Numbered from the stretch's first letter, positions 1 through 12,700 are shown. The stretch is DNA of 64,000 nt from Asterochloris sp. CNOR1 (GCA_963969365.1 OZ017749.1:3472001-3536000); one strand, 5' to 3'. A program made the numbers and translations. Notes: generated by a model from the letters alone, not told the origin.

Positions 1-196
1 GGCCAGGGTCAAGGGCTGCCCAGATGAGCCTGTCGATCCAGGTCAGCACCTTTGCAGACCACTCAGTGTCGGCTGCTCAGAATGCAAACACTGAATCTGC
101 GGGCAAGGGCGGCTAGCACAGGCAGGAGAAGGGGGCTGAACTGACTGCTCACGACACTGGGCTGCTGCCATGCCTCCCCAATGCTGGCTGCTGCAG

Positions 197-2186
197 GCGC
201 AGGGGCACTCCCGGCTGACAATGTCCAGCTACATGACGCCTGGCATGGGGGCGGCGCCCGGCATGAGCATGCCCAACATGGGCGCTCAGCAGATGATGTC
301 TCGCACCCAGCTGGGCAGCCAGATGGGCGCTGGAGCAGGCTCGTATGGCGGGAACCCCTCGCTGGCTGAGCTGCAGCAGCTGCAGGGGCTGTCAGGTGGG
401 CTTGTCTGCTGGGTGCTGGCAAGTACTCAGTTGCTGAGGAGCCATTGGGAGCAGCAGACATTTCGATGGTGATTGCAGTTCGCAGACAGCTGCAGGGCAT
501 GGCGGGTGGGCTTGACTGCCCACTGCTCGGCGCTTGACCTCTTTCTGGAGAGTAAGACAGGCACACCAGCATCAACTGCATTGCTCCAGGGCCTGCAGCA
601 GATGCAGGGGATTTGTGATGGCTTGGGGGTTGATGGTGCCTGCAGCTGGGTGCTCAGGGTCTGCTTCAGACGTGAAAAGCTCCGTGCCGACACAATTGAC
701 CCGCATGGAATCTGCTGCAAAGTACTGCCAGCTCCGAGGGGAGGAGCTGCCTACTGAACCTCCTGCACAGCGTGATAGCTGCTGCTGGGAGGACCAGACC
801 AGCGTGGGCTCCTATGCTCCGCTCATGGTTGCAGAGCTTGTAACAGCAACAGAGGTCCTCCGCTGTCTGGCATCCACCTAACTGTCCATGGCGCCTGAAG
901 CGCAACATGAGCCGCACTGCCCAGCACAGCAGGGAGCCAAAGCTGAGCCCTGAGTGTTTCTCTGCGCTCAGGTAGCGGCTGGACAAAACTACGTGGCTGC
1001 AAGCTCAGCAGCTTACCTCCTGCTCCCCTCACCTGAACTGTGCTGCTGGTGTTGCTTGCAGGGGGCCAGTCGCAGCAGGTCGTGATGGGTCTGCAGGGGC
1101 TCAGCCTGGGGGGCAACCCAGGCGCAGGCAGCCGCACAGGTGGCGTCGGCATGCACGGCGCCGGGGGCGGCGGCCAGGGGCTGGGGATGGGACCAGGCCC
1201 CAGCGTGCTGAGCATGCCCAACCTCCCAAACATTGCCACCGGGCAGCAGGCGGGCGGGGGCATGGCCCTCCCTGGATCCTCCATACCAATGGGGCTGGCG
1301 CACACAGGGATGGGGGACACTCAGGTGGGCAGCAGCACACAGAGCATGCACACCTGAGGGGCCTGGCTGGTGGCAACACACTGCTTTACTGTGGGTGAAC
1401 AATATTGGATATGGCTTTGGGGATGGCCAAACCTAAAATGACGTAGGCTTGAGCAGCATGATGTACCTTAAAAGACAAGCCTGATCACACATGTTCTGGT
1501 GCTTGTGAAGTCTTGATGCCATACCGCCGGAGTTGATGCTCACCAATGCTGAGGGAGCCTGAGCACCTTTGGTGCTGTGGGCGGTGTCATACCATTGCAC
1601 TTGGAGCAGCCTTTAACGGGTGACTCTCCTGGATGACATTGTTCTGTTTCAACCCTCATCACTGGCGGGGCTGCTGATCTTCTGCTTGCCCAGCTGAGGC
1701 CTGGCAATTGCTGCAGAGTCTGTGCCCCCACCCGCAGTTGCAGTCAGAGGGGATCTAAGATCATGTGCACCCTGCTTGCAAGCCATCGCTGCACACTTTT
1801 GTGCGGCGCAGAACTGCTGGTGTGCATGCACTTGAGAAATTTTGCCTGGCTGACCCCGCTGGGCATCTCACCTGCCAGGGACCTGGCTCAATCAGGAATG
1901 GCGCTTCACTCTATGGCCTAGAATGTGGCCTGAGCCATGCTTCCGTGCTGCCATGTAGAGCTTGGACCAGCGTCTGTCCCCGCCGCCGAATCGCGCCACG
2001 CAGCTGCTCAGGGAAGGGGCCATGGGCGGCATGGGCGGTGGACAGCGCTCGACGCCCAGATTCAGCAACTCCCCGACCACTCCGGGGAGCTCTGCTCCGT
2101 TTGCAATCCCAGCCCCAGCCAGCCGCCCTTTCTCGCCCACCCAGCTGGGGGGCAGCGCTCCAGGCCATGGGAGCTTCTTCACGTAA
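197..2186 (+). CDS. 3' part of a Gly/Met/Ser-rich low-complexity protein
   Basis: Three exons join with consistent phase: 197-395, 1062-1324 and 1959-2186, the last ending in TAA. Each is bounded by GTGGGC donors and CTTGCAG or ATGTAG acceptors. The product is about 230 residues of disordered, Gly/Met/Pro/Ser/Gln-rich sequence with motifs such as MSSYMTPGMGAAPGM and LAELQQLQGL, and a more polar C-terminus (SPPPNRATQLLREG). No catalytic domain is visible. Composition would suit the tail of a transcriptional or RNA-binding regulator, but I do not recognise the family. The gene probably begins before the window, because exon 1 opens at an acceptor. The stop overlaps a possible GTAAGG donor at about 2184, so a further exon cannot be excluded. 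Confidence 0.5.
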
Positions 2187-3121
2187 GGTCAGCGCTGGGA
2201 GGCAGCCACAGCACTGAAGCCTGCCCCCCCGTACGTGCTGGGGGCTGAGGTGTCAGAAGCCTGCCAGCCCCTGCACCATGGGGGGGCGCGAAGAAACCCA
2301 GTCCTCGGAGTTGACCGCACTGCGCCTACACACGCTGCACACGACGACCCGCGCTCCCCCCGCCATCACAGATGGTACCAAAAGCCCTGATACCCTGCCA
2401 AGCAGCGGCCTGCCCCCCTTATCCCCCTCACATGTGAGGCTCTTGGTCGCCTCTCACCTCGACTCCGCCTACCAGATGACTCACAGAGCAGGGTGTTGCA
2501 GACACCGTCTGCACACAGAATCCTTTAAGACAAGCATTTGGCCTGCAGCCATGCTGCTTGCTGCAGCGTTGCCTGGAGAGTCATTCGCGTAGTCCCCTTA
2601 GCAGCGTGCTCTGTGCACCACACCTTCCACAATAAGTCCCTGCTCTTGCCTCACCACCTTGCCAGTTCCTGACAGCCCTACTTCTGCATTCATGCCCCTC
2701 CTTTTGCCCTCTGTATGTCACTTTGAACAGGAAGGTAGCTTCTGGCTCTGCCCGTCGACAAAGAAACCCAGAGTGCTTCTTGTACCCTGTGGCCCCTTTT
2801 TGCACTGCCACCTATTTGGAGCCTCAACAGCTTAGTGCGTATGCTGCTCTGGCATGCCAGTGCGGCCTTTGTTTCCAGGAAGTACCCTTGGTCCACGTGC
2901 AACCCCTTTCGAATAAGGGCTTGATTGCGTTATCTTAGGTGCTGCTGGACAAGCAGCAGTTCATGACATTTATGTCCCCGCTTGAACCATATTCACCTGC
3001 CTCCTGACTGCTGATGAGGCTGTGTTGAAAGCAAACCCACCTTCAGCGATGATCCAGGGGCAGGAGGACTTGCATCTAAAGCCGGAGTACACAGTTTGGA
3101 AGTTCCTGCTTTCATGAGCTG
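2187..3121. other. Convergent intergenic region
   Basis: This lies between the 3' ends of the low-complexity gene (+) and EMC7 (-). It probably holds both 3' UTRs. I see no supported coding exon. Short open frames here have no domain and no good splice sites. Confidence 0.45.
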
Positions 3122-4461
3122 TCATCTGTGCTGCCGCCCTTTTATGGTAGGCACTTTCTCCTTTTCTGGGGCCGTTTCTTTTTGCCCCAGCATCTCCTTC
3201 ATCTCCTCTGGGTCCACCTTGAGCTTGGGCATGATAAACATGGCAAACACCATGAAGCCTGCAGCGACCTGGCAGACTTCGGCTAGCAGAGCTGCAATGC
3301 AGTTCACAAGGTGTGTGCTACAATGCAACAGGCTCAAGACAGTCTTGCACAGCATTGGGGATGCCGCAGACTGAAGGCAGGGACTTGGGCTCAGCGCAGG
3401 TGGAAGCTGTGTCAATGCAGGCGAAGGGCCTACAAGGTGAGCACAGGCTGAAGTGTCACATCTGGCAAAGAGCTGCAAAGCAGAGGGTGTGCAGGGCTGC
3501 TCACCAATCATCAGCCCGTAAGGGCTCATGATGAGGCTCCGCAGATCAAATGGCGGCCGTTTCTGCAGATAATCAAGTGCAACCTTTGGGAGCCGTCAGC
3601 GCAGATGCAGGCAGGCAAAGCAGCCACCAGCAGCATTTGGCATTGCAGCAGGAGGGCCCCTCGGGGCAGACAGTGAGCCAGAGGGAGCCAGTTCACCTCA
3701 TAGTACTCTGCTTTTGCAGCAGGCCTCAGCACAAGAGGCTGCGACTCCACCAACTGCAGACAGGAGGAGAACGGCTTCGGCCATGCAGCCACAGAGTCTG
3801 CGGAGAAGTCAAGCCGTGCAGCAAGGCAGCCGTGCCTGCATGTTGTCCTCAGCAAACGCTGCTGTTGCCTCCCCTGTGTGACTCACGTCCAGCCTGACCT
3901 GCATGCACACATTGACCGCTCCATACTCTGAATGAGCATGGGCGCATGCTCAGCCACATGATACAGCAGAGCTGGTCACAGTGTGCAGGACAGGTGCACA
4001 GTTGCTTCCAGCTTATTCGTGCTTGCACACAGCAGCAGCAGCAGCATGGCTGGCCACATGTCCGCTCCGCCTGCTGCAGCAGATCAGCGCTGACCTGGGG
4101 GTACATGAGGTGCATGGCCACCACATCCAGCATGTGTGTCCCAGCGGGCACATTGTGGAAGACAAAGCTGCCATCGGGCTTTGCAAATGCGCGCAGCTCT
4201 GCGCCTCCATTCAGGGCTAGAAGCACACTGATGTCATTGTGGGGGACCAGATGCTGGATTTGAGCTGCAGGCAGGCACACCTGAGATCTGTGATGTTTCA
4301 TGCCTGTGCAAATTGCCAGGGGGTTTACTTGGCACTTCACCACTGCAGGGCTTGCCTGGTATGTCAACTCTACCCTCTATCAAGTGACTGGAGGTGCTGG
4401 CATGTACCAAGGAGCAGCAAGCCAGCAACAGCCATGATTTCAATGCCAATGGTGCTGTCAT
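3122..4461 (-). CDS. EMC7: ER membrane protein complex subunit 7 (EMC7)
   Basis: Six exons (4461-4341, 4264-4095, 3898-3836, 3753-3697, 3562-3505, 3258-3122) join in phase to 201 residues plus TGA. The order fits EMC7: a signal peptide (MTAPLALKSWLLL, cut near VHA-S), a lumenal beta-sandwich with the family pattern GGAELRAFAKPDGSFVFHNV followed by PAGTHMLDV, a link ending EYYEKRPPFDL, then the MSPYGLMIG and MVFAMFIMPKL segment that forms the single membrane helix, and a short charged cytosolic tail. EMC7 is a lumenal and membrane part of the EMC, which inserts tail-anchored and multipass proteins into the ER. Length matches plant EMC7. Intron 3 (3835-3754) must use a GC donor (CAG|GC) to keep the conserved spacing. 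The start ATG is the only one giving a signal peptide. Confidence 0.93.
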
Positions 4462-4740
4462 GCCTGAGTATGACGCCGAGGCGGCCTGCAAAGCTGCTTC
4501 AGATCTGAGGCTTAGTAGAAGGGGAGCAGCTCTTGGAATCAAAAATCATTCCACAACGAAAAAGTCTCACTGCAGCCACAGCGCATCAGAGCTCTCAGGG
4601 GATCGCCTCTGGTGTCTGAGCACTGATCGCTGTGTGCCTCAGGGTGAGCACCAGCCTTAGTGCAGGCATTGTTGTTTGTTGCATCTTGACAGGCTGCAGC
4701 TGTATACAGAGAGCATAGTTAGTAGCAGCAGCAGGACAGC
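4462..4740. promoter_or_regulatory. Divergent promoter region, EMC7 and cyclin B
   Basis: This 279-base interval separates two opposite start codons (4461 on - and 4741 on +), so it must hold both 5' UTRs and both core promoters unless there are non-coding first exons. A locally AT-rich stretch lies around 4540-4565. I found no exact mitosis-specific activator core (AACGG); CAACGA near 4554 is only a near match. Confidence 0.5.
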
Positions 4741-7700
4741 ATGGCTTTTGCCAGGCCTCACGGTGACGAAAACATGACCAGGGAGAACAGGGCCAATGGC
4801 AAGGCCCCACAGCAGGCAGCGGGTGCAGCAGGAGCTCAGGGACCTCGCAGGTGAGCTGCAGCAGGGCATGGAGCGCTGTTTGACTCGCTGGGCCGCACAC
4901 CAACGGTACCATGGCAACTCAACACCGCCCCTACTGCCTCGCAGGGTGCTCAGCGATGTCGGCAACCTTGTGGGCGCCTTCCCACAGCGATGCAACGTCG
5001 GCAAGGACGCAGGGAAGAAGGCTGCGGGACTGGAAGGCCGGCCAGTGCAGGTCCGAGCACTCTCAGCAAAGCAGGCAGGACCTGCTGATTGCTAATCAGC
5101 AGCATCAGGATCTTACATGCATGCAGGCTTCATGGTGTTCTGCCTGCCCATGTTGGAGGATCTGATAAGCGCACACTGATGCAACTCTGCAGGACAGCAG
5201 CAGAGATCAACTCTGCCATGCCATGCAGATCCCGCAGGGAGGTGTGTTGACCAGGCGCCAGTCAGCTGCTCTGGCAGCAGCGCAGGGGGTCCAGGGGGAA
5301 GCTGATGCAAAGGTGCAGATCGCCTGCATCCTGCTTTGCTAGCTGTGGCAGCCTGCTGACGCATGCACAGGCCTGTGCTGGTGCCTGTCGCAACAGTTGC
5401 AACATCAGCTGTCAGCATGAGAAACATTTGACCACATGTTGTTGCTCTTCCCTGCTGAAACTGTGTACCTCCTGTGGCTGCCTCACTTGACACCTGTGCA
5501 CAACTAGGCATTTGACACTGGATGCAGCAGTGATTGCCCTGCCACTCGGAAGTCTGCCTGCAGGCTGCTCCAGTGCCCAAGCGCGCAGCCCTCTCCAAGC
5601 GCGACCCCAATGTGCCTGCTGCCGCAGCCCCTGCAGCTGCAGTGCCGGGTGCCAAGGAGACCAGGGTGGGACGTGGGCGCAGCATGAGCGCCCTGCTGCA
5701 GAGCAGAAGCGAAACAGCCGTCCAGGAGAGGCGCACCTCAGCCCCAGCTTCCCCGATGCCTGACATTGATTCCGAGGACAAGGTGGGAGCTGTGCTGCTG
5801 GATGCGAGGTACAGCACTCTGCAGCACACCAGCAGTATCGCTGCTGTTCAGGCTTGCTTTCTCATGCCTGGCAAGTCCAGGTGGGCGCTGAGCTGGTGTC
5901 CTAGGCTGTGAAGATTGGTGCTGCTGCTCTTCAAACCAGCTTTGCCCATACCTGACGCTATCCCCAATGGAGTTACGGACTTGCATGGCTCTGCTGCTGC
6001 CGCTGATCACAACATGCGCATCAGTCCGTCAAACAGCAGCAGGTGCCACTGCCTGGAATGCCTGTGACCTTGCTATACTAAGACTGGCCTAAGCGCCGAG
6101 AATCTGTGCATCCACTGCTGGCATCAGCCTTCACAGAGCCCATCAGGCCCTGCCTGATACATGTCTCCAGTGGCTCATGGCACCTGGCCTGCAGCCCAGC
6201 CTGATTCGTTGCTGCAGCTGTGCACATCCGCTGCTGCAGGATCCCCTGGCAGCGGGAGAGTATGTTGGCGACATCATCAGCTACTACAGGCGAGTGGAAC
6301 CACAGTACCGGGTGGCGCCTGACTACATGACCTCCCAGGTGAGCTGTCTGCTCTGCTATGGACGGCAGACTGGGTCCACAAGCACTTCCTGTTTTGCTTG
6401 CTTGCTGCTGCCCCCCCGCCACGTATGGCAGGAGCTGCTCACGTATTTGCAGTCTGCCCACTGGCAGGGCGTCTTCACTATGCTGGCAGACACTCTGCTT
6501 GCTAGGTGCTGTAGTCAGATGTCAGTTTTGTTTGCCTCTCTGCAAGTTGAGCTAGTCGCTGAATTCTCTCTCAAAGCAGTCTCCTGGCTGCTGCAGACTG
6601 ATATCAACGACAAGATGAGGGCCATCCTGATTGACTGGCTGGTGGAGGTGCACCTGAAGTTCAAGGTGCGCCCATGTTAGACGCCTGTGCTTCATAAGCC
6701 AGGGCCTCATCAGCAGGCAAGGAGTCCAGCCCAAAAACGACCTCAACTTCCCTTACTGTTGTCTCATCTCCTGCTTTGGCCAGGTTGACCAAGCTTGTGC
6801 ATGGCCTGCAGTTGATGCCTGAGACCCTCTTCCTCACCATGAACCTGATTGATCGCTTCCTGGAGGCCAGGAGCATGACCCGCAAGAACCTGCAGCTGGT
6901 GGGTGCTCGGTGCACACAGTGCTTGCACCTGCCTGCCTGATAGTTGGAGGTGGGCTGTGGAGGGAGCTCAGAAGATCGTACCATCACTGCTGAGCGTCTG
7001 CGGCACTGTATCTTGGCAGCGCAGCTGGCTGGACCAACATACGATTTGCCTTCTCGAGCACCTCACGAATTCCCCTCAGCAGTGGCAACTAACAGGAGTC
7101 TGCCTGCCTGGCACCCTGGGTGGCTGCTGTCTCAAAGGCATCGGGCTTCATTCTGGCCCTGCTGCAGCTCAGCGTGCCTGCACACAGCAAATGGAAGTAC
7201 GTCTGCCTGCCAACGACAGAGTGCTGTCACTGCTGTAGGTGGGCGTGACGGCCATGCTGATTGCCTCCAAGTATGAGGAGATCTGGGCACCGGAGGTGCG
7301 GGACTTTGTGTACATCAGCGACAAGGCCTACTCTCGGGAGCAGATCCTCAACATGGAGAAGCTCATGCTCAACACGCTGCGCTTCAAACTGACAGTGCCT
7401 ACCCCCTGGAACTTCCTGTCGCGGTCCCTCAAGGTGGGCAGAAGCAGCAGCAACGAGGTGCCAATGCAGCAGCATCCTGCACTGACTCACCTTAGTCAAG
7501 GTGGACAGCAGCAACAGTGGCTGTCTACAATCGGCTGCTCTTGCTTCAAGTCAGATGTGTACTTTCCCTTGCAAAGTCCCCATGTGGCAGTGCAGCCCTC
7601 AGCAGCAGTGAGCGTGCAGCCCAGTGACCTGCAGCCTTAGATATGACCAGCCTGTGTGCCCAGTTCAACGCTCCTTGTACCGACAGCTTATTGCTGCCTA

Positions 7701-8261
7701 CCATTGCAGCATTCTCCAGCCAGCAGCTTGCACAGCAATTGAGCAGCAGAAATGCTCTCCAGCCTGAGACAGATCTGCACTTAGGCAGCCCTTGTGCTGC
7801 AGTCTGCACGAATCTGAGTGCAGGCTGACAATCTTGACCATGCCTGGCTGCGTGCACATGGCCTGCAACATGTCGAAACCTGTGGCGCCTGTCTGGTGCA
7901 GGCTGCTGGCCTGAAAGACAACAAGACGGTATCCCTGTACGCGCACTACCTGGTGGAGCTGACCCTGCCCAACTACAGCATGTTGCGCTACCCCAGCTCC
8001 ATGATTGCTGCCTCAGCGGTGTACCTGGCTAACTGGGCCCTCAGGGATGAGGCAGAGCTGCCCTATGCACTGCAGAAGCACTCAGGCTTCTCCCAGGCCA
8101 CCATGAGGCCCTGCGTTGTTGCCCTGATTGAGCTGCACAAGAAGGCACCCTCAGCCTCCCTGGTGGCAGTGTACAAAAAGTACAGCAGCGAGAAGTATGG
8201 CAGCATCTCCAAGTTGCCCACGCCCATCAGCATTCTATCCCAGATGTCTGTTGAGGCATGA
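4741..8261 (+). CDS. CYCB: B-type mitotic cyclin
   Basis: Eight exons (4741-4850, 4945-5050, 5564-5782, 6240-6338, 6597-6665, 6812-6898, 7239-7433, 7902-8261) join in phase to 414 residues. A destruction box RRVLSDVGN (RxxLxDxxN) is rebuilt across the exon 1/2 junction near residue 36. The central linker is basic and Ala/Pro-rich. The cyclin box starts at EYVGDIISYYRR and contains the B-cyclin hallmark MRAILIDWLVEVHLKF, then LTMNLIDRFLE and the KYEEIWAPEV helix. The C-terminal cyclin fold (SLYAHYLVELTL, HKKAPSASLVAVYKKYSS) is complete. The product should activate a CDK for entry into mitosis and be degraded by the APC/C. All introns are GT-AG. Start choice: first ATG before the D-box, followed by the polar stretch MAFARPHGDENM. 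Confidence 0.95.
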
Positions 8262-8641
8262 TCCTCTCATGCTGGCCCCCTTTGCGAGCACATGTGGTTG
8301 CCCGCTGCCTTGCTCCTCCACCCCTGTTGTCAGCCGTGTGTGCTGCTGCCCCGCCGTGTCCTGCAAACTCAACAGCACCAGTTGCTTTGGCGGCAACTCA
8401 AGTCTTTGCCGTGCTTTTGCAAACATTTGATTAATTTCATCCACCTGCATGGAGAGCTCAAGACCCACGTTTCCTGAAAAGCCACCTCAAGATCGGGCAG
8501 GCAAAGTCAACGTTGATGAGTTTTGACTGCATGGCATGTGAGCAAACAACTGATCTCAAGGCTGCAGGAGGCCAGGCCTTCGCTCAAGGTAGAAAGGGCT
8601 GCACATGGTTGCTGCTTACAGCTCAGCAATCAGCTTGATGT
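8262..8641. other. Intergenic region downstream of cyclin B
   Basis: This holds the cyclin 3' UTR and presumably the promoter or an unseen first exon of the next gene. No TGTAA signal and no convincing exon is visible. The frame just before 8642 does not supply the missing first half of TPR repeat 1. Confidence 0.35.
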
Positions 8642-11600
8642 ATGCACAGATATGGTGCGCTGGCTGCAGGGCGGTTTGATGAGGCTCTGAGCCTGTTCAA
8701 CGAAGCTGTCAGGCTCTGCACACAAGACCAGCTGCCTGCGCTGCACAGCAACCGCTCAGCATGCTTCCTCCAGCTGGCCCAGCCCCAGGCAGCGCTGTCT
8801 GCTGCCCTGCTGGTGACAGCTCTGAGGCCTGCCTGGCCCAAGGGGCACCTCCGCCGTGCATTAGCGCTAAGCGCACTGAAATGCTTCCAGGAAGCCAGCA
8901 CTGCAGTCGAGCAGGGCCTGCAGCTGGCCCCTGGCGATGCAGATCTGCTCGAGATGCAGCAGAGCCTAGCTGAGCTGCAGCCAGGAGCGCGGCCAGGCTC
9001 CAGCGCTGTCTCTGCTGTACATGTTCCGCACAGTCATGCAGGTCGGCTAGCTTAGTCAGTATGCTGGCTGCATGCCGAGCATCGACGCAATGGACAGACT
9101 GCACCACGCTCACTGCTGCAGTATAGCGCATGTACTGTGTGCTCCAGTGACGACTGGTGGACCTTGAGGGATACATTGTATTTGTGCGAGAACTGTGACA
9201 CTTAGGCAAACCTTTGCCATGTTTCAGTGGTTGTCGAGACGATGTTAAGCGTCCTGTGGGTGCAGGCAGGCGCAGCAAGCTCCCAGTGACCATCCTGTCT
9301 GGCTTTCTGGGCGCTGGCAAGTCGACGCTGCTGAAAACCATCCTGCAGAGCACCCTAGCTCAGAAGGTGAGCAGCTGAGCAGTGGACAGCAATGCGGCCT
9401 CAGTGTTCTGGTGCAGGCAGATGATTGAGCTTCTCAGTGTGGACCTGACAGAGTTTGCATAGTGCCTTTTCTGGCCACGGCATGCCAAAGCATGGACTAC
9501 CTACCTGCTAGATCTGTCCTTGGTTATCACAAGCTGCAGTGCAATGTGCATGGCAGCAGCTGCGTCAGGACTCTGCTATTGGTGTGGCTCACCTAGACTG
9601 GTTGCTGTCATCAAACTCTGAAGAAGAGAAGGGCGCAGGATGCTATGCAGTGGATAACACTCACGCAGGATAGGACTGTCTTGGGGGTTTCTGCACACCA
9701 TGCCGTCCTTGGATGCTGTGCAGGTGGCCGTCATTGTGAATGACATGGCTGAGATCAACATCGACGCCCAGCTGGTCAGCCGGGGCAGCAGCCACAGTGA
9801 GGGCATCGTTGAGCTGACCAATGGGTGCATCTGCTGCACCCTGCGGGATGACCTGGTGCAGGTGACACGCCCCTTGTTCAAACATCTGCTGCTTGGCCTG
9901 GTGCAGCTGAGGTGACCTGATGGGCCCAGCACAGGCAGTGACACCGTCCACGCAGAGCTCTGCAGACCGGTCCCCAGGCGTGCAGCATCTGCTGCATGCT
10001 GCGCAGTGATGGTTGGAGGCCACTGGACCCAGGTGGCGAAGCGCCGCAACCGCATCAGTATCCGGCGCATGCAGCACAGATCCATGCAAGTGATGTCCAG
10101 CAAAGGCAGCAGCTTGGTTGACGCGCGCAACTGTGCTGCAGGAGGTAGCGCAGATGGCTGCAGAGGGTACCTTGGATCTGCTGGTCATCGAGTCCACCGG
10201 CAAGCTGCTCCCGCTTGGGCTCAATGAGCCCAGCCCGCCTGGCAGGCAGACACTGCCTTGCAGGGCCTGCATCTGTTGTGTGCACTGATGGCAGCTGTCA
10301 AGTGCACAGGCAAGCTGCTCCTGCTTGGGTGCATGAGCACAGCCAGCCCTGCATCCGGTGCTGGCATTGCAGGCCTTTGCTGGCAGGTCCCTGCACACAA
10401 TGGGCCCTGCCGCTGCTGCTGGTACGGCGCTTGCTGTCTGCAAGCTGCAAAACAGCTGCTTCTGCTTCTGGTGTGTGATTTGAAGGCGGCCATCGGGTGC
10501 ACAGGCAAGGTGCTGCTGTGCCTGCATTGCAGCTCTGTCACCTGCGCTGGCCAGTACAACGGTGCTCACCGTGCTTCAGCACCAGCTTGGCAAGCGATCT
10601 CAGCAGAGCTCCTGTGTGAGCAGCCTGTAGCAGCTGCTGCAGCCGGTTGTTTGCAGTCGCAATGCATCGGATGGAGCCAGTCCCTGGAACAAGACCTTCC
10701 CTGTGCCTGCAGGCATCAGCGAACCCATGCCAGTTGCTGCAGCCTTCTACTTGGAAGAGGGGGGCCGGCCCACCCTGGCAGACCTGACTGAGATTGACAC
10801 CATGGTGGGGCCTTGTCTTTTTGCTTTCTTGTCTTCTGCAGGCTGCAGGCCCAGATACGGGCTGCAAGGCCAGGGCTGCCCTGCAGCGTGGGGCTCTGCC
10901 ATGTGGTGGCACGCCTCTCATCATCCATCGGCCTGAGGTTGCACCAATTTCAGGTCACGGCGCCTCAAGCCTGCCACACCTTCCAGGCTCCCTGTGTGCC
11001 TGGGTGCTGCTGGGCCTTATCACGTGCTCTGGCCTGCCTGCAGGTCACGGTGGTGGACGCCAGCACCTTTGGCGCTACCATGGCCAGCAGCGCCACCCTG
11101 CAGGACTCAGGCCAGGCAGCCAGCGCCCAGGACCGGCGGAGCCTGGCCGGACTCCTGACAGACCAGGTTCTGGCTGCTGATACCTCGACTGCAGCCGCAC
11201 CACAGGGGGGTGGCGGGGATGGGGTGTAAAGTGGGGCTGCCTGCCTGCCTGCCTGCCTGAAGAAGCAGCAAGCTGGCCTGCCTGGCACCTGCACAGCATC
11301 GGCAGCCTGCCTGGCCATAGAAGCAGGAGAAGCTGGCCAGCCTGGCACATGTCCAGCATATCTGGCTTGTCCTCGCGCACAGCGGTGCAGAGGCAACCAC
11401 ACTGGCAGAGCCACACTTAGAGATCCCGAGGCATGCTACCGGCGCAGCGGTGCCTGAGGTAGTTGCGGCATCTGCTCTCAATGCAGCATCCTCAGCCTGG
11501 TTGGTGGTGCCTGCAGGTGGAGTTTGCAGATGTCATTCTCCTCAACAAGACAGACCTGGTGGGGCCAGAGCAGGCTGCCACAACCCAGGCCCTGCTGCAG

Positions 11601-12700
11601 CGCCTCAACCCGGCTGCTCGCGTGCTGCCCTGCCAGCACTGCGCCGTCCCCCTGACAGAGGTGTTGTGCACCGGCAGGTGAGATGGAATCAAAGAGGATA
11701 TCTGGAGCACTCTCCACGCTGTCTTGATGGGCCTTGGGTGAGTAACAGCAAGCAGGTGAATCTGCTGTGGCTGTTTTGTGACCCTTTTTGCCCATACCTA
11801 TTCGAGCACACGTGGTGCGAGTGATGGATGAGGTAAGCCCCAACCCCACTCAAATGCACTGCATAGGTGCTGGAGCCCTGCTGCACAGCTGCTATGTATA
11901 AAGTTGTGCAGCTGGCTTGCAGAATGAGAACGGCGGTGCAGCGCAGTTGGCGGCCTGCCGCAAGTCCCGCAACAAGCTTGAAGCACACCGCTGCCCTGCA
12001 GGTTCAGCCTGGAGCGTGCCGCCTCAGCAGCCGGCTGGCACCAGGAGCTGGCTGGTGCTGGCGTCCATACCCCTGAGTCTGAGCAGCTGGGCATCAACAG
12101 CTTTGTCTACCGTTCCAAGCGCCCCTTCCACCCTGAGCGCCTGTGGCAGGCAGTTGCAGAGGGCAGCGCCCTGCCCCCTGTGCTGCGCAGCAAGGGGTTC
12201 TTCTGGGTGGCAGCCAGGCCCTTGCTGGTCTGGCAGTGGTCCACTGCAGGTAGCTTGGTACATGTTGGGTGCTGCACACGCCTCTCATGTGTTTGTGTGG
12301 CGCTGTCATACCCACAAGCAATGGCAGAAGCCCCTGGGACAGCTGTACTTCGTGTGCTCAGGACTTGGCAGTTTCTGCCATTGACATGCCTGCAGGAGGT
12401 TGCAGGGGAGTGCTATTGCAAACGGACGTGTGCCCTTCTGGTCCCCACTGGCCAGTTCATGCCACAGGCACTGTTTGTGCTGCAGGTTGCAGCAAAAGCT
12501 TTGAGCCGTATGGTCTGTACAACCCCTGCGAAGGAGCCGCAGAGGCACAGCGGCATCAACAGCTTGTTTTCATTGGGCAGCAACTTCCACGAGACCAGAT
12601 TGTCAATATTTTGGACAGCTGCTTGCTTTCTGATCAGGAGATAAGTGCTGGGCAAGGAGATTGGCTTTCGATGAAATGTCCCTGGGACTTGCTTATCTGA
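8642..12700 (+). CDS. CobW/COG0523 (ZNG1-like) metallochaperone GTPase with N-terminal TPR repeats
   Basis: GTPase exons are 9266-9366, 9724-9861, 10142-10199, 10713-10804, 11044-11166, 11517-11677, 12002-12249 and about 12486-12700; the acceptor of the last is the least certain. Motifs in order: Walker A GFLGAGKST, metal-binding GCICC (CxCC), IEST, G4 NKTD (LLNKTDL), then the CobW C-terminal domain (SKGFFW, WQWSTAG, QQLVFIGQQL). The family delivers zinc or a related metal to client proteins. The preceding open frame, 8642-9041, encodes TPR helices of the STI1 type (GRFDEALSLF, ALHSNRSACF, WPKGHLRRAL) that keep the Asn and Lys/Arg positions of an Hsp70/Hsp90 carboxylate clamp. A CAG|GTCGGC donor at 9041 joins 9266 in phase, and the GTPase exon has no ATG of its own, so a single fused protein is likely. 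The first TPR helix is missing, so an upstream exon may exist. Intron 10200-10712 is GC-AG. Confidence 0.85.
10183..10524 (+). repeat. Intronic copies of the GTPase exon-3 edge
   Basis: The exon 3 end and start of the GC-AG intron (10183-10219, GGTCATCGAGTCCACCGGCA and onward) recur at 10290-10338 and 10486-10524. The shared core is CACAGGCAAGCTGCTCC or a close variant. The last copy, GGCCATCGGGTGCACAGGCA, matches the exon edge at most positions. The copies are degenerate and lie wholly inside the intron. Confidence 0.7.
11238..11345 (+). repeat. GCCT microsatellite and 60-base duplication
   Basis: About five GCCT units (11238-11258) are followed by two copies of a roughly 60-base unit built on GAAGCAG..AAGCTGGCC and AGCCTGGCAC. 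It sits in the intron between 11166 and 11517 of the GTPase gene. Confidence 0.65.
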
